From Stenotrophomonas sp. ISL-67 (GTDB taxonomy: Bacteria > Pseudomonadota > Gammaproteobacteria > Xanthomonadales > Xanthomonadaceae), in the NCBI RefSeq assembly GCF_018612915.1, contig NZ_JAGGRL010000009.1, forward strand, positions 1 through 64,000: 64,000 nucleotides of DNA, written 5' to 3'. Every line of letters begins with the position of its first letter. Position 1 is the first letter of the stretch. Positions 46,567 through 55,698 of this stretch are shown here, one piece after another. The notes beneath the pieces were generated by a model. The model saw only the letters and a list, made by a program, of their open reading frames with translations. It ran no database searches and was not told where the DNA came from. A program made the position numbers and the translations under genes.

Positions 46567-48690
46567 TCACCACACCTTGACCCGCTTTTCGGGGGCCAGG
46601 TACAGCTTCTGGCCTTCCTTCACCTCGAACGCGGGATACCACGCGTCCAGGTTGCGCACGGTGAGCGTGCGGAACTGGCCGGGGGCATGCACGTTGGTGA
46701 GCAGCGAATTGCGCAGTGCCTGCTCGCGTGCCTTGCTGCGCCAGGCCTGGGCAAAGCCCAGGAAGAAGCGCTGGTCCGGCGTGAAGCCTTCCAGGGTCTG
46801 CCCCGGCTTGCCCTGCAGCGACAGCTGGTAGGCATCGTAGGCGGTGGCCAGGCCGGCCACGTCGGCGATGTTCTCGCCCAGGGTCAAGCGGCCGTTGACC
46901 GACACGCCCGGGAACGGCTGGTAGCTGCTGAACTGCGCGGCCAGCGCATCGCCAGCGGCGTTGAACTTCTTCAGGTCTTCGGCCGTCCACCAGTTGTGCA
47001 GCTTGCCGGTTTCATCGAACAGCGCACCGGCGTTGTCGAAGCCGTGGCTGATTTCGTGGCCGATCACCGCGCCGATCGCGCCATAGTTCACCGCATCGTC
47101 GGCGGCGCCGTCGAAGAACGGCGGTTGCAGGATCGCCGCCGGGAACACCAGGCGGTTTTCCAGCGGCACGTTCATCGCGTTGATGGTCTGCGGCAGCATC
47201 GCCCATTCGCTGTGGTCCACCGGCTGGCCCAGCTTGGCCAGGTTGCGGCGGTACTCGAACAGGCTGGCGCGTTCGGCGTTGCCCAACGCATCATCGCGCT
47301 TCACCTCCAGGCCGCTGTAATCGCGCCACTTGTCCGGGTAGCCCATGCCCACGGTGAGGCCTTCGACCTTGGCCTTGGCGTGCGCCTTGGTTTCCGGCGA
47401 CATCCATTCCAGCGCGTCGATGCGCTTGGCGAAGGCGGCGATGATGTTTTTGGCCATCTCGTCGGCGCGCGCCTTGGTGGCCGGGTCGAAGTGCTTTTCC
47501 ACGTACAGCTTGCCGATCGCTTCGCCCACCGCGCTGTTGCTCTGATCCACCGCACGCTTCCAGCGCTCGCTCTGCTGCGGGGTGCCGTTGAGGGTGGTGC
47601 CGTGGAAAGCGAAGCGCGCATCGGCGATCGCCTTGGGCAGGTACGGCGCGGCGCGGTCCAGCGCATGGAAGGCCAGGTAGTCCTTCCACACATCCAGCGG
47701 TTCGGTGGCGACCAGGCGCGAGATGCCGGCCACGGCCTTGGGCTGCCACACGATGAAGTCATCCTGCTTGTCCAGCCCGGCGGCGGCCAGGAACGCGGCC
47801 CAGTCCATGCCCGGCGCCTTGGCGCTCAGGTCGGCCTGCTTCCACGCGTTGGCACCCTTGGCCACGTCGTTGGTTTCTTCCTGGGTGGCGTGCGCCTGCG
47901 CGATGCGGGTTTCCAGCGCCAGGATGCGCTGCGCCTTGGCCGCCGGGTCGGCCACACCGGCCAGCTGCAGCACCTGCGCGATGTATGCCTGGTACTGCTT
48001 GCGCAGTTCGGCCATGCGTCCGCCCTGCAGGTAGAAGTCGCGGTCGGGCAGGCCCAGCCCGCCCTGCACCAGGTACGGCGCGTTGCGGTCCGGCTGCAGC
48101 AGGTCCACCGAGACCCAGGTGCCGAACAGGCGGTCGGTGTAGAAGTTGGTGGCGTTGAGCAGGTCCACGTCGGCGCGCAGGGTGCCGCCCAGGGCGGTGG
48201 CCAGCGCGGCCTTGTCGCTGATGCCAGCGATGGCATCCAGTTCGGGCTTGACCGCGGCCATGCCGCGCGATTCGATTCCGGCTTTGTCCATGAAGGCGGC
48301 GTAGTAGTCGCCGACCTGCCTGGCTTCGCCGGTGGCCTGGGTATCGGCGGCGGCACCTTCGAGGATGGCGCGGGTGTCGGCCAGGGTCTTCTCGGCAATG
48401 ACGTTGAAGCTGCCGTGGCTGGAGCGGTCTGCCGGGATTTCGGTGTTCTTGACCCAGCTGCCGTTGGCGAAGCCGAAGAAGTCATCGCCGGCGGCGACGC
48501 TGCGGTCCATGCCGGCGGCATCGAAGCCGAAGCTGCCCAGCTGCGGCGTGGGCGCGGCAGGCGGCGTGGCGGCGGTATCGGCCGCCGGGGCGGCGGTCGG
48601 CGCGGCCGCATCGCGGTCGCAGGCGGCCAGGCCCAGCGACAGGCTGGCGGCAATGGCAAGCATCAGGGTAGGGCGGCGCAGCTTGGACAT
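46567..48690 (-). CDS. M13-family zinc metallopeptidase lipoprotein (PepO/neprilysin-like)
   Basis: A 707-residue protein from ATG 48690, which opens the lipoprotein signal 'LMLAIAASLSLGLAAC'. An Ala/Pro/Thr-rich linker is followed by the two-lobed M13 fold. Zinc motif HEISH is at 545-549 in 'AVIGHEISHGFDNAG' with the third ligand E606 in 'GENIADVAG'. The end has 'LRNSLLTNVHAPGQFRT', close to the family's substrate-binding region. It degrades oligopeptides in the periplasm or at the cell surface. Full length for the family. Confidence 0.92.
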   Translation of the reverse strand: MSKLRRPTLMLAIAASLSLGLAACDRDAAAPTAAPAADTAATPPAAPTPQLGSFGFDAAGMDRSVAAGDDFFGFANGSWVKNTEIPADRSSHGSFNVIAEKTLADTRAILEGAAADTQATGEARQVGDYYAAFMDKAGIESRGMAAVKPELDAIAGISDKAALATALGGTLRADVDLLNATNFYTDRLFGTWVSVDLLQPDRNAPYLVQGGLGLPDRDFYLQGGRMAELRKQYQAYIAQVLQLAGVADPAAKAQRILALETRIAQAHATQEETNDVAKGANAWKQADLSAKAPGMDWAAFLAAAGLDKQDDFIVWQPKAVAGISRLVATEPLDVWKDYLAFHALDRAAPYLPKAIADARFAFHGTTLNGTPQQSERWKRAVDQSNSAVGEAIGKLYVEKHFDPATKARADEMAKNIIAAFAKRIDALEWMSPETKAHAKAKVEGLTVGMGYPDKWRDYSGLEVKRDDALGNAERASLFEYRRNLAKLGQPVDHSEWAMLPQTINAMNVPLENRLVFPAAILQPPFFDGAADDAVNYGAIGAVIGHEISHGFDNAGALFDETGKLHNWWTAEDLKKFNAAGDALAAQFSSYQPFPGVSVNGRLTLGENIADVAGLATAYDAYQLSLQGKPGQTLEGFTPDQRFFLGFAQAWRSKAREQALRNSLLTNVHAPGQFRTLTVRNLDAWYPAFEVKEGQKLYLAPEKRVKVW

Positions 48691-49027
48691 GGACTTCTCA
48701 GGCAACGGGGAAACGCCAAGTCTAATGCGCGGGTGACCTTGCGGGATGCCGCCGGCGACTATCCCAGACAGGTTCCGATCATCGGTTGTTTATTGCCCGG
48801 GCGCGTGGCGACGCGTTCATCAAATGGTGGCTTCAGGTTCAGGGAGGCGCCCCCCTTCCCGCGCCCGGCAGGCTCGTGCATGCTGGGGTCAAGGCGCTGG
48901 GCCACGGCCTTGCCTGTGGGGAACGGGCAGGAAGGACGTCAAGAAATTGCGACCTCGGCCGCTCAGGTTTGGGGAAACCAGGAAGCGTTTGCATGAAGTC
49001 AGGCCGTCACCGGGGTACAGGGTCGTG
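48691..49027. other. 337-bp divergent intergenic region
   Basis: Lies between the M13 peptidase and the GGDEF/EAL gene. An open frame continues leftward from the EAL gene but has no convincing start or homology, so I leave it unassigned. No clear operator was seen. Confidence 0.4.
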
Positions 49028-51976
49028 ATGCCCGCGCTGAGCCAGCCCATGGCGCGGCCGCTGCGGACGATCGTGTGGCTGGGTTTCGGCCTGGGCCTGC
49101 TGCTGGGCATGGGCCTGGTGGCCATGCTGGTGAACGACTACCAACGCCGGCAGGAGGCCGCCCAGCGGCAGAGCACCGCGCTGGCCACCGGTTCGCAGCG
49201 CCTGTTGCGATTGGAACTGCGCAACCTGGAACGCGCCATGCGCGGCATCGCCACCGACGGTGCACAGCTGTTCGAGCGCGTGCCGGCGCAGGCGCCGGAC
49301 CTGCTGGACGAAGCCATCGACGGGGTGCTGCAGCGGCATGCCGAGCTGGAAAGCATCGTGGTAGTGGACCCGTTCGGCCGCGCCCTGACCAGCGGCAGCG
49401 GCGACCTGACCCTGCCGCTGTGGGTGATGGAGCCGCATCGCGGCCAGGACAGCCAGCTCTACCTGGGCCCGCCGCAGGACATGGGCATGCGCCGCTGGGT
49501 GCTGCCACTGGCGCTGCCCATGGGTGAGGACCGCTGGCTGCTCAGCCGGCTGCATACCAGCGAACTGCAGGCCGTCATCAGCGGGCTGGATACCGGCTAC
49601 CACGGCGTGGTCTCCATCAGCGATGTCACCGGCCATGTGCTGGCGCGCAGCCCGGACAATGAAGGGCTGACCGGGCAGCGCTTCGCGCTGCAGCAGCGCA
49701 ACCTGGTGGGCCGCGAAGCGGTGACCCCGCTGGGTATCGAGTACAGCCCGATCGACAGGGTGGAACGCATCTCCACGCTGACCACGCTCGCCGAGTACCC
49801 GCTGGCGGTGTATGCGGGGCTGGGGCGGCAGGATGTGCTGGCGCCATGGTGGCCGTATGTGCAGGCCTCGGTCGGGTTGTTCCTGCTGTATTGGGGCGCG
49901 TTCGCGCTGGTGTACACCAGCCTGCGCCGCGCTACCCGCCGCCAGGATGCGATGAGCGAGGAACTGCGCACCGGCCATGCCGAACTGCGCATGGCCCACC
50001 AGGTCGGCAAGATCTGCACCTGGACGGTGGATGAGGACGCGTCCGTGCTGCGCTGGTCGCCGCTGGCGCGGGAGATCTTCGGCATCCACCTGGATTTCCT
50101 GCCGGTGGCGGCCTTCTTCAACCGTGTGCACCGCGAGGATGCGCAGCGGCTGCAGGCGGCGTTCGACCATGCCTTCGCCGGCAATGGCGTGCTGGATGAA
50201 ATGTTCCGGATCGTGCTGCCGGGCGGCACCATGCGCTGGGTATCCGCGCGTGGCCAGCAGGTCGGTGGCAGCGACCGCGAGCGGCGCATGATCGGTGCGC
50301 TCACCGATGTCAGCGAACGGGTCCAGGCACTGGCGCGCGCGCAGCAGGCCGAGCGCCAGTTCCGCCTGCTGTTCGACCGCAACCCGGCGCCGTTCTGGGT
50401 GTTCGACCCGGACACGCTGCGCTTCCTGGAAGTGAACGAAGCGGCGATCCGCCAGTACGGCTACAGCCGTGAGGAATTCCTGGCGATGAGCATCCTGGAC
50501 ATCCGCCCGCGCGAAGGCTGGGAGGAAGTCCGCGGTGCGATCGCCAACGCGGCCAGCGGCGGCCTGCAGGACGCCGCGGTGCGCCTGCACCGGCGCAAGG
50601 ACGGCACCGTGTTCGAAGTGCGCGCGCACCTGGCGCGGCTGGATTTCGATGGGCACGAGGCCTGCCTGGTGCTGGCCGAAGACATCAGCGACCGCATGGC
50701 CTATGAGCGCGACCTGGCCTACCACGCCACCCACAACCCCGCGACCGGGCTGCTCAACACGCGTGCGTTGGCCGCGCAGCTGGATGAGGAAGGCGGCAGC
50801 TACACCATCGCCTACGTGCAGTTCCGCGGGCTGCAACTGGTGGCCGATACGCTGGGCCGCGAAGTGGGCGACGTGGTGCTGCAGGCCATGGCCAAGCGGC
50901 TGGGCGGGCTGGGCGTGCGCTATGGGTTGCTGGCGTTCCAGCCGGCCGAGGATTTCATCTTCGCCATCCGCGATGACCACGAGCGCCAGACCGCGCTGGA
51001 TACGCTGGTGCAGACGGTGTCCGAACCGGTGCGCGGCCAGGACTGGCTGCACCAGTTCGAACCGCGCATTGGCGTGGCCGTGAAGTTCGACGGCGATGTG
51101 GTGCGTGCCGAGCAGGTGATCGGCATGGCCGCGCAGGCCGCACATGCCGCGCGCGACGAGGGCAGCGTGATCGCCTGGTTCGACAGCGCGGTGAGCTCGC
51201 GGCTGGCCGACCGGCTGCGCCTGGCCGGGCGCATCCACAGTGCGATCGATGCTGAGTTCGCGCTGTATTTCCAGCCGATCCGCCATGCCAGCGATGGCAG
51301 CCCGGCCGCCCTGGAAGCGTTGCTGCGCTGGCCGCAGGCCGATGGCAGCTTCATTCCGCCGGGCGAGTTCATCCAGCTGTGCGAAGACACCGGGTTGATC
51401 CTGGCGCTGGGCCGCTGGGTGATCCGCGAAGCGGCGCGTGCACAGCGGCAGCTGGTGGATGCGGGGTGGGACCTGCCGATTGCGGTGAACGTGTCGGCCG
51501 TGCAGTTCTTCAACAGCGACCTGGTGGCTGAATTCAGCCGTGCCAGCCAGGAGTTCGGGCTGGCGCGCGGAGCGCTGCACGTGGAGCTGACCGAGAGCAG
51601 CCTGATGCGCAAACCGGGCCAGGCCAAGCAGACCATGCAGCGCATGCATGAGCAGGGCATCTGCATTTCGCTGGATGATTTCGGCACGGGCTATTCGAAC
51701 ATGTCCTACCTGCAGCACCTGCCGCTGGACATCCTGAAGATCGACCGCAGCTTCGTGGCCGATGTGGAAACCAACCCGCGCAACGCCTCGATCTGCCGGG
51801 CGCTGCTGTCGCTGGGCCACAGCATGGGCCTGACGGTGATCGCCGAAGGCGTGGAAACCCCGGGCCAGCACGAGTGGCTGGCCGCGCACGGCTGCGACCA
51901 GGTGCAGGGCTTCCTGCTGGGCCGGCCGGCGCCGCTGGTGGCGGTGATAGGGCACCTGGAAACCACAATGGCGTAG
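49028..51976 (+). CDS. membrane PAS-GGDEF(degenerate)-EAL protein, probable c-di-GMP phosphodiesterase
   Basis: A 982-residue protein from ATG 49028. Helices near 14-36 and ~283-305 bracket a periplasmic sensor (dCache-like, 'ELESIVVVDPFGRALTSG'). Two PAS domains span ~325-560 ('VLRWSPLAREIFGIHLDFL', 'RFLEVNEAAIRQYGYSREE'). The GGDEF domain (~565-725) is degenerate: the active-site loop reads PAEDF (about 639-643). The EAL domain (~737-975) is intact with 'LEALLRWP', 'LTESSL', 'DDFGTGYSN', 'KIDRSFV' and 'EGVE'. The cyclase half is probably a regulatory GTP-binding module. The stop TAG belongs to a SMAG GTAG. Confidence 0.88.
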   Translation: MPALSQPMARPLRTIVWLGFGLGLLLGMGLVAMLVNDYQRRQEAAQRQSTALATGSQRLLRLELRNLERAMRGIATDGAQLFERVPAQAPDLLDEAIDGVLQRHAELESIVVVDPFGRALTSGSGDLTLPLWVMEPHRGQDSQLYLGPPQDMGMRRWVLPLALPMGEDRWLLSRLHTSELQAVISGLDTGYHGVVSISDVTGHVLARSPDNEGLTGQRFALQQRNLVGREAVTPLGIEYSPIDRVERISTLTTLAEYPLAVYAGLGRQDVLAPWWPYVQASVGLFLLYWGAFALVYTSLRRATRRQDAMSEELRTGHAELRMAHQVGKICTWTVDEDASVLRWSPLAREIFGIHLDFLPVAAFFNRVHREDAQRLQAAFDHAFAGNGVLDEMFRIVLPGGTMRWVSARGQQVGGSDRERRMIGALTDVSERVQALARAQQAERQFRLLFDRNPAPFWVFDPDTLRFLEVNEAAIRQYGYSREEFLAMSILDIRPREGWEEVRGAIANAASGGLQDAAVRLHRRKDGTVFEVRAHLARLDFDGHEACLVLAEDISDRMAYERDLAYHATHNPATGLLNTRALAAQLDEEGGSYTIAYVQFRGLQLVADTLGREVGDVVLQAMAKRLGGLGVRYGLLAFQPAEDFIFAIRDDHERQTALDTLVQTVSEPVRGQDWLHQFEPRIGVAVKFDGDVVRAEQVIGMAAQAAHAARDEGSVIAWFDSAVSSRLADRLRLAGRIHSAIDAEFALYFQPIRHASDGSPAALEALLRWPQADGSFIPPGEFIQLCEDTGLILALGRWVIREAARAQRQLVDAGWDLPIAVNVSAVQFFNSDLVAEFSRASQEFGLARGALHVELTESSLMRKPGQAKQTMQRMHEQGICISLDDFGTGYSNMSYLQHLPLDILKIDRSFVADVETNPRNASICRALLSLGHSMGLTVIAEGVETPGQHEWLAAHGCDQVQGFLLGRPAPLVAVIGHLETTMA

Positions 51977-52041
51977 AGCGGGGCTCTGCCCCGCTGGCGT
52001 CACCGTTCGCGGAAAGGCAGCCGGGCAGAGCCTGGTGCTAC
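51973..52041. repeat. inverted SMAG pair after the GGDEF/EAL gene
   Basis: GTAGAGCGGGGC-TCT-GCCCCGCT (51973-51995, plus) and a GTAGCACCAGGC-TCT-GCCCGGCT copy on the minus strand (52019-52041). The first GTAG provides the stop codon of the EAL gene (51974-51976). Confidence 0.85.
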
Positions 52042-52043
52042 GG

Positions 52044-52061
52044 CGTTCCGTTTTTGGAACG
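52044..52061. promoter_or_regulatory. CGTTCC-N6-GGAACG dyad upstream of ygiD
   Basis: A perfect 6-bp-arm inverted repeat with spacer GTTTTT, ~90 bases before the dioxygenase start. Candidate operator; no regulator gene is adjacent. Confidence 0.35.
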
Positions 52062-52151
52062 AACAACCGTATTTTGGATGTTTACCATCATGGTTGGAGT
52101 CAATACGCTGACAGGGCAGCACATCACTTCCTCCACGCCCGGAGCTCCCCC

Positions 52152-52946
52152 ATGACCCGCCTTCCGTCGCTCTACATCTCCCACGGTTCCCCCATGACCG
52201 CGCTTGAACCCGGCTTGGTGGGCGTGCGCCTGGCCGAGCTGGCCGCGCAGCTGCCGCGCCCGCGCGCGATCGTGATGGCCTCGGCGCACTGGCTGACCCG
52301 CCAGCCGGTGGTGGGCGCGCACCCGCAGCCGCCGACCATCCACGACTTCGGTGGCTTTCCGCAGGCGCTGTTCGACCTGCAGTACCCGGCACCGGGCGAT
52401 CCGGCGCTGGCCGAGGAGGTGGCGCACCGGCTGGCCGCGGCCTGGCTGCCCACCGCCGTGGACCCCACCCGTGGCCTCGACCACGGCGCGTGGGTGCCGC
52501 TGCGCCTGCTCTACCCGCAGGCCGACATTCCGGTGGTACCGCTGGCGCTGCAGCCGCTGCAGGGGCCGGCCCACCAGTTCGCGCTGGGTCGTGCGCTGGC
52601 GCCGCTGCGCGAGCAGGGCGTGCTGCTGGTCGGCTCGGGCAGCATCACCCATAACCTGCACGACTTCCGCGAGTACCAGAGCGGCGGCGAAGCCCCCTAC
52701 GTGCGCCCCTTCATCGAATGGGTGGAGCAGCGCCTGCAGGCCAATGACAGCGCCGCATTGCTCGATTACCGCCGCCAGGCACCGCATGCCGAACGCGCGC
52801 ACCCCACCGACGAGCACTTCCAGCCGTTGCATTTCGCACTCGGCGCGGCCGGCGGCGACGTGCTGGGCGCACAGCGCATCGATGCCGGTATCGATGCGGG
52901 CATGCTGGCGATGGATATCTACCGCTTCGACGGCGAGGCGGCATGA
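52152..52946 (+). CDS. ygiD: extradiol ring-cleavage dioxygenase (4,5-DOPA dioxygenase, YgiD-like)
   Basis: A 264-residue protein of the LigB-type class III extradiol dioxygenases. ATG 52152 follows GGAG. It shows 'LYISHGSPMTALE', 'SAHWLTRQPVVGAHPQPPTI', 'DFGGFPQALFDLQYP', 'GLDHGAWVPLRLLYP' and 'LVGSGSITHNLHDF'. The three His that bind the metal in YgiD are in the SHGSP, HDF and DHG blocks. It should open catechol rings such as L-DOPA in the cytoplasm. Monocistronic between the EAL gene and the antiporter. Confidence 0.88.
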   Translation: MTRLPSLYISHGSPMTALEPGLVGVRLAELAAQLPRPRAIVMASAHWLTRQPVVGAHPQPPTIHDFGGFPQALFDLQYPAPGDPALAEEVAHRLAAAWLPTAVDPTRGLDHGAWVPLRLLYPQADIPVVPLALQPLQGPAHQFALGRALAPLREQGVLLVGSGSITHNLHDFREYQSGGEAPYVRPFIEWVEQRLQANDSAALLDYRRQAPHAERAHPTDEHFQPLHFALGAAGGDVLGAQRIDAGIDAGMLAMDIYRFDGEAA

Positions 52947-52989
52947 GGGCGCTGCAATAGGGCGCGGTTCGGGGTGGGTGTGGTAATTT

Positions 52990-53010
52990 TTTTCCAGGCT
53001 CTCTGGAAAA
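52990..53010. promoter_or_regulatory. TTTTCCAG/CTGGAAAA palindrome at the antiporter start
   Basis: Eight-base arms with a 5-nt spacer end three bases before ATG 53014. In the transcript it forms a hairpin over the ribosome-binding region; in DNA it could be an operator. Confidence 0.5.
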
Positions 53011-53013
53011 TGC

Positions 53014-54657
53014 ATGCATACGATTGAAGTCGTCCTGGCGATGCTGGTGGCGGTAGTCGCCAGCGGCTACCTGGTCCGCGTACTGCCGTTGTCGCTGCCG
53101 CTGCCGCTGGTGCAGATCGGCCTGGGTGCGGTGATTGCGGGCGTATTCAACCGCGGCCACGCGCTGGAACCGGAGATGTTCTTCCTGCTGTTCCTGCCGC
53201 CGCTGCTGTTCCTGGACGGCTGGCGCATTCCCAAGCAGGGCCTGTTCCGCGACAAGGGCGTGATCCTCGAACTGGCGTTCGGGCTGGTGGTGATCACCGT
53301 GATCGGCGCCGGCCTGCTGATCCACTGGATGATTCCCGTGATGCCGCTGGCCGTGGCCTTCGCGCTGGCGGCGATCATTTCGCCGACCGACCCGGTGGCG
53401 GTGAGTTCGATCGCCTCGCGCGCGCCGATTCCCAAGCGCCTGCTGCACATCCTGGAAGGCGAATCGCTGTTGAACGATGCCTCCGGCCTGGTCTGCTTCC
53501 GCTTCGCGGTGGCAGCGGTGATGACCGGTACGTTCTCGCTGGCCAACGCCTCGCTGACCTTCCTGTGGGTGGCGCTGGCCGGTCTGGCGATCGGCGTGGC
53601 GGTCACCCTGGGTGTGTCCACGTTCCAGCGGTGGCTGTGGCGGCGCTTCGGCGAAGAGCCGGGCGCCGCGTTGCTGGTCAACCTGCTGATTCCCTTCGCC
53701 GCCTACCTGCTGGCCGAAGAAGCCAATGCCTCGGGCATCCTGGCCGCCGTTGCGGCCGGCATCACCATGAGCTACGTCGAGCTCACCGGCCGGGTCTCGG
53801 GCAGCATGCGCGTGCAGCGCACGGCGGTGTGGAACATGCTGCAGTTCTCCTTCAACGGCATCATGTTCGTGCTGCTGGGCGAACAGTTGCCGGGGATCGT
53901 GGAGCGGGCCATCGCCACCATGGGCGAAAGCGGGCACCACAATGCCTGGTGGCTGCTGGTGTACGTGGTGGTGATCAACCTGGCGTTGGTGCTGCTGCGG
54001 CTGGGCTGGGTGTGGTTGTCGCTGCGCTGGAGCCTGCTGCGGGCCAAGCATCGCGGCGAAGAGCGCCAGGGCACCTCGTGGCGGATCGTGGTGGCCACCT
54101 CGCTGGCAGGCGTGCGCGGTGCGATCACCCTGGCCGGCGTGCTGACCCTGCCGTTGTTCCTGCCGGACGGCAGTGCGTTCCCCGCGCGCGACCTGGTGAT
54201 CTTCCTGGCGGCCGCGGTGATCCTGGTGTCGCTGGTGGGCGCCAGCGTGGCGTTGCCACGCCTGCTCAAGGGCCTGGAGCTGCCGGCCGATTCGGGCGAG
54301 CGCAAGGAAGAAGACCTGGCCCGGCGCATGGCCGCCAAGGCCGCGCTGGCCGGGGTGGAACGCAAGCGGCAGGAGCTGGTGGATCACCAGAGCACCGAGA
54401 ACGTGCAGTTGTACAACGACGCGGCGGCACGGGTGAGCCTGCTGTACCAGCGCAACCTGGAGAAGGAGCAGGGCCCTGATGCAGACCCGGACAAAGTGCA
54501 GCGCATGGAGCAGGGCTACCGCCAGCTGCGCAGCGCCGGCTTGACCGCCGAGCGCGAGGAATTGTTCCGGCTGACGCGGCGCGGGCGGATCTCCGATGAG
54601 ATCTCGCGCAAGCTGATCCGCAACCTGGACCTGCTGGAAACCCGGCAAAGGGATTGA
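53014..54657 (+). CDS. CPA1-family Na+/H+ antiporter
   Basis: A 547-residue protein with about 12 membrane helices over residues 1-~415. Conserved CPA1 blocks are 'FLLFLPPLLFLDGWR', 'AAIISPTDPVAVSSIASRAP' and 'LEGESLLNDASGLV' (the ND of the ion site), plus 'TSLAGVRGAITLAGVLTLP' near 365-385. The soluble C-terminus ~420-547 is helical and highly charged ('RKEEDLARRMAAKAALAG'), suited to pH or binding control. It exchanges Na+ (or K+) for H+. A palindrome overlaps its leader. Confidence 0.9.
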   Translation: MHTIEVVLAMLVAVVASGYLVRVLPLSLPLPLVQIGLGAVIAGVFNRGHALEPEMFFLLFLPPLLFLDGWRIPKQGLFRDKGVILELAFGLVVITVIGAGLLIHWMIPVMPLAVAFALAAIISPTDPVAVSSIASRAPIPKRLLHILEGESLLNDASGLVCFRFAVAAVMTGTFSLANASLTFLWVALAGLAIGVAVTLGVSTFQRWLWRRFGEEPGAALLVNLLIPFAAYLLAEEANASGILAAVAAGITMSYVELTGRVSGSMRVQRTAVWNMLQFSFNGIMFVLLGEQLPGIVERAIATMGESGHHNAWWLLVYVVVINLALVLLRLGWVWLSLRWSLLRAKHRGEERQGTSWRIVVATSLAGVRGAITLAGVLTLPLFLPDGSAFPARDLVIFLAAAVILVSLVGASVALPRLLKGLELPADSGERKEEDLARRMAAKAALAGVERKRQELVDHQSTENVQLYNDAAARVSLLYQRNLEKEQGPDADPDKVQRMEQGYRQLRSAGLTAEREELFRLTRRGRISDEISRKLIRNLDLLETRQRD

Positions 54658-54678
54658 CGGCGCAGCCGTCAATCCCGG

Positions 54679-54703
54679 GTAGCAACCGACCGTTGGTCGG
54701 TTG
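54679..54703 (+). repeat. SMAG element after the antiporter gene
   Basis: GTAGCAACCGACC-GTT-GGTCGGTTG; stem CAACCGACC/GGTCGGTTG. It separates the convergent antiporter and DUF3297 genes. Confidence 0.85.
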
Positions 54704-54708
54704 ACCGA

Positions 54709-54957
54709 TTATTCCGGCTTCTGATCCAGGTAATACGCCACCACGGTGCCCTTGACCTTGATGGTCATCGGGTTGCCGCGACGGTCGCGGGCCTTGCCGG
54801 CCTGCACCCGGATCCAGCCTTCGCTGACCGAGTATTCCTCGACGTTGTCGCGCTCGACATCGTTGAAACGGATGCCCACGCCGCGCTCCAGCGCAGCGGC
54901 ATCATGGAAGGGGCTGGCCGGATTGATCGCCAGGTGGTCGGGAGGGGTATCGCTCAT
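54709..54957 (-). CDS. DUF3297 family protein
   Basis: An 82-residue cytoplasmic protein starting at ATG 54957. The sequence is the DUF3297 consensus: 'MSDTPPDHLAINPASPFHDA', 'GVGIRFNDVERDNVEEYSVS', 'RGNPMTIKVKGTVVAYY'. The family is widespread in proteobacteria and its function is not known. The open frame upstream of the ATG overlaps the divergent gene and is not used. Confidence 0.88.
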   Translation of the reverse strand: MSDTPPDHLAINPASPFHDAAALERGVGIRFNDVERDNVEEYSVSEGWIRVQAGKARDRRGNPMTIKVKGTVVAYYLDQKPE

Positions 54958-55059
54958 GGTCACGGGATGCTGACGGCCACCACGGCCGTCTTCAGGCGCA
55001 CAGGATAAACCGTGTGGCCCCCGTGGCAGAATGCCTGCCTGTCTCCAGGAATACCGGCC

Positions 55060-55602
55060 ATGCCCGACAACAGCGATTATTTCGACTTCGAAGAAGAAGA
55101 ACGCGATTTCGACGAAGACGACTTCGAGGCCCGGATCTGGAACCTGTTCGTGCTGATCAACCCGGGCGACGAGGAACTGGGCCTGCAGCAGTTCAACCGC
55201 TGGCGCGAGGCGCTGCTGGAGAACGGCGAGGAGATCGACGAGGAAGCCGACTGGCTGCCGCCGCTGATGACCGCCATTGCCTGGCAGTCCGGCTTTGAAG
55301 TGGACCGTGGCGATACCGATTCGCTGGTCTCTGCGGTGAACGAGCTGTCCGCGCGCTGGAACCTGCAGCTGGACTGGGGCGGCGACCTCGACGACGAGGA
55401 CTTCGCTGCCGACATGGACGCGCCAAGGTTGATGGGCACCGCCTACGACCGCCTGCGCGAGCACAATTACTCGCTGTGGAGCGTGGACACCGGCAACGGC
55501 GGCCTGGCCGGCTGGATGGCGCTGCAGCGCGATGATGACGCCATGCTGGCGCTGTGTTCGCTGCTGGGCGTGGAAGTGCGGCCGGGGTCGGATCCGTTTT
55601 AA
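55060..55602 (+). CDS. acidic conserved hypothetical protein (DUF6630-like)
   Basis: A 180-residue, strongly acidic protein; ATG 55060 follows CAGGA. N-terminal ~20 residues are mostly Glu/Asp/Phe. Then comes a conserved domain with 'LLENGEEIDEEADWLPPLM', 'AIAWQSGFEVDRGDTDSLV', 'NLQLDWGGDLDDEDFAAD' and 'YDRLREHNYSLWSVDTG'. This pattern recalls DUF6630-type proteins, but I am unsure of that name. No signal peptide or membrane segment. Confidence 0.72.
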   Translation: MPDNSDYFDFEEEERDFDEDDFEARIWNLFVLINPGDEELGLQQFNRWREALLENGEEIDEEADWLPPLMTAIAWQSGFEVDRGDTDSLVSAVNELSARWNLQLDWGGDLDDEDFAADMDAPRLMGTAYDRLREHNYSLWSVDTGNGGLAGWMALQRDDDAMLALCSLLGVEVRPGSDPF

Positions 55603-55626
55603 CCCGGCTCGGCCCCGTTCGCACCG

Positions 55627-55698
55627 GTAGCGCCGGCCGTTGGCCGGCCCTCATGATCTTCGGGAAGACCGCCTGGGCCGGCCAACGGCCGGCGCTAC
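55627..55698. repeat. inverted SMAG pair
   Basis: GTAGCGCCGGCCGTTGGCCG-GC on plus (55627-55648) and the same element on minus (55677-55698). The minus copy's GTAG supplies the TAG stop of the DUF4031 gene (55695-55697). Confidence 0.9.

Noticed and set aside
48746..49027. N-terminal extension of the PAS-EAL protein
   Set aside because: The first membrane helix and family-like start begin after ATG 49028; the extension has no domain likeness.
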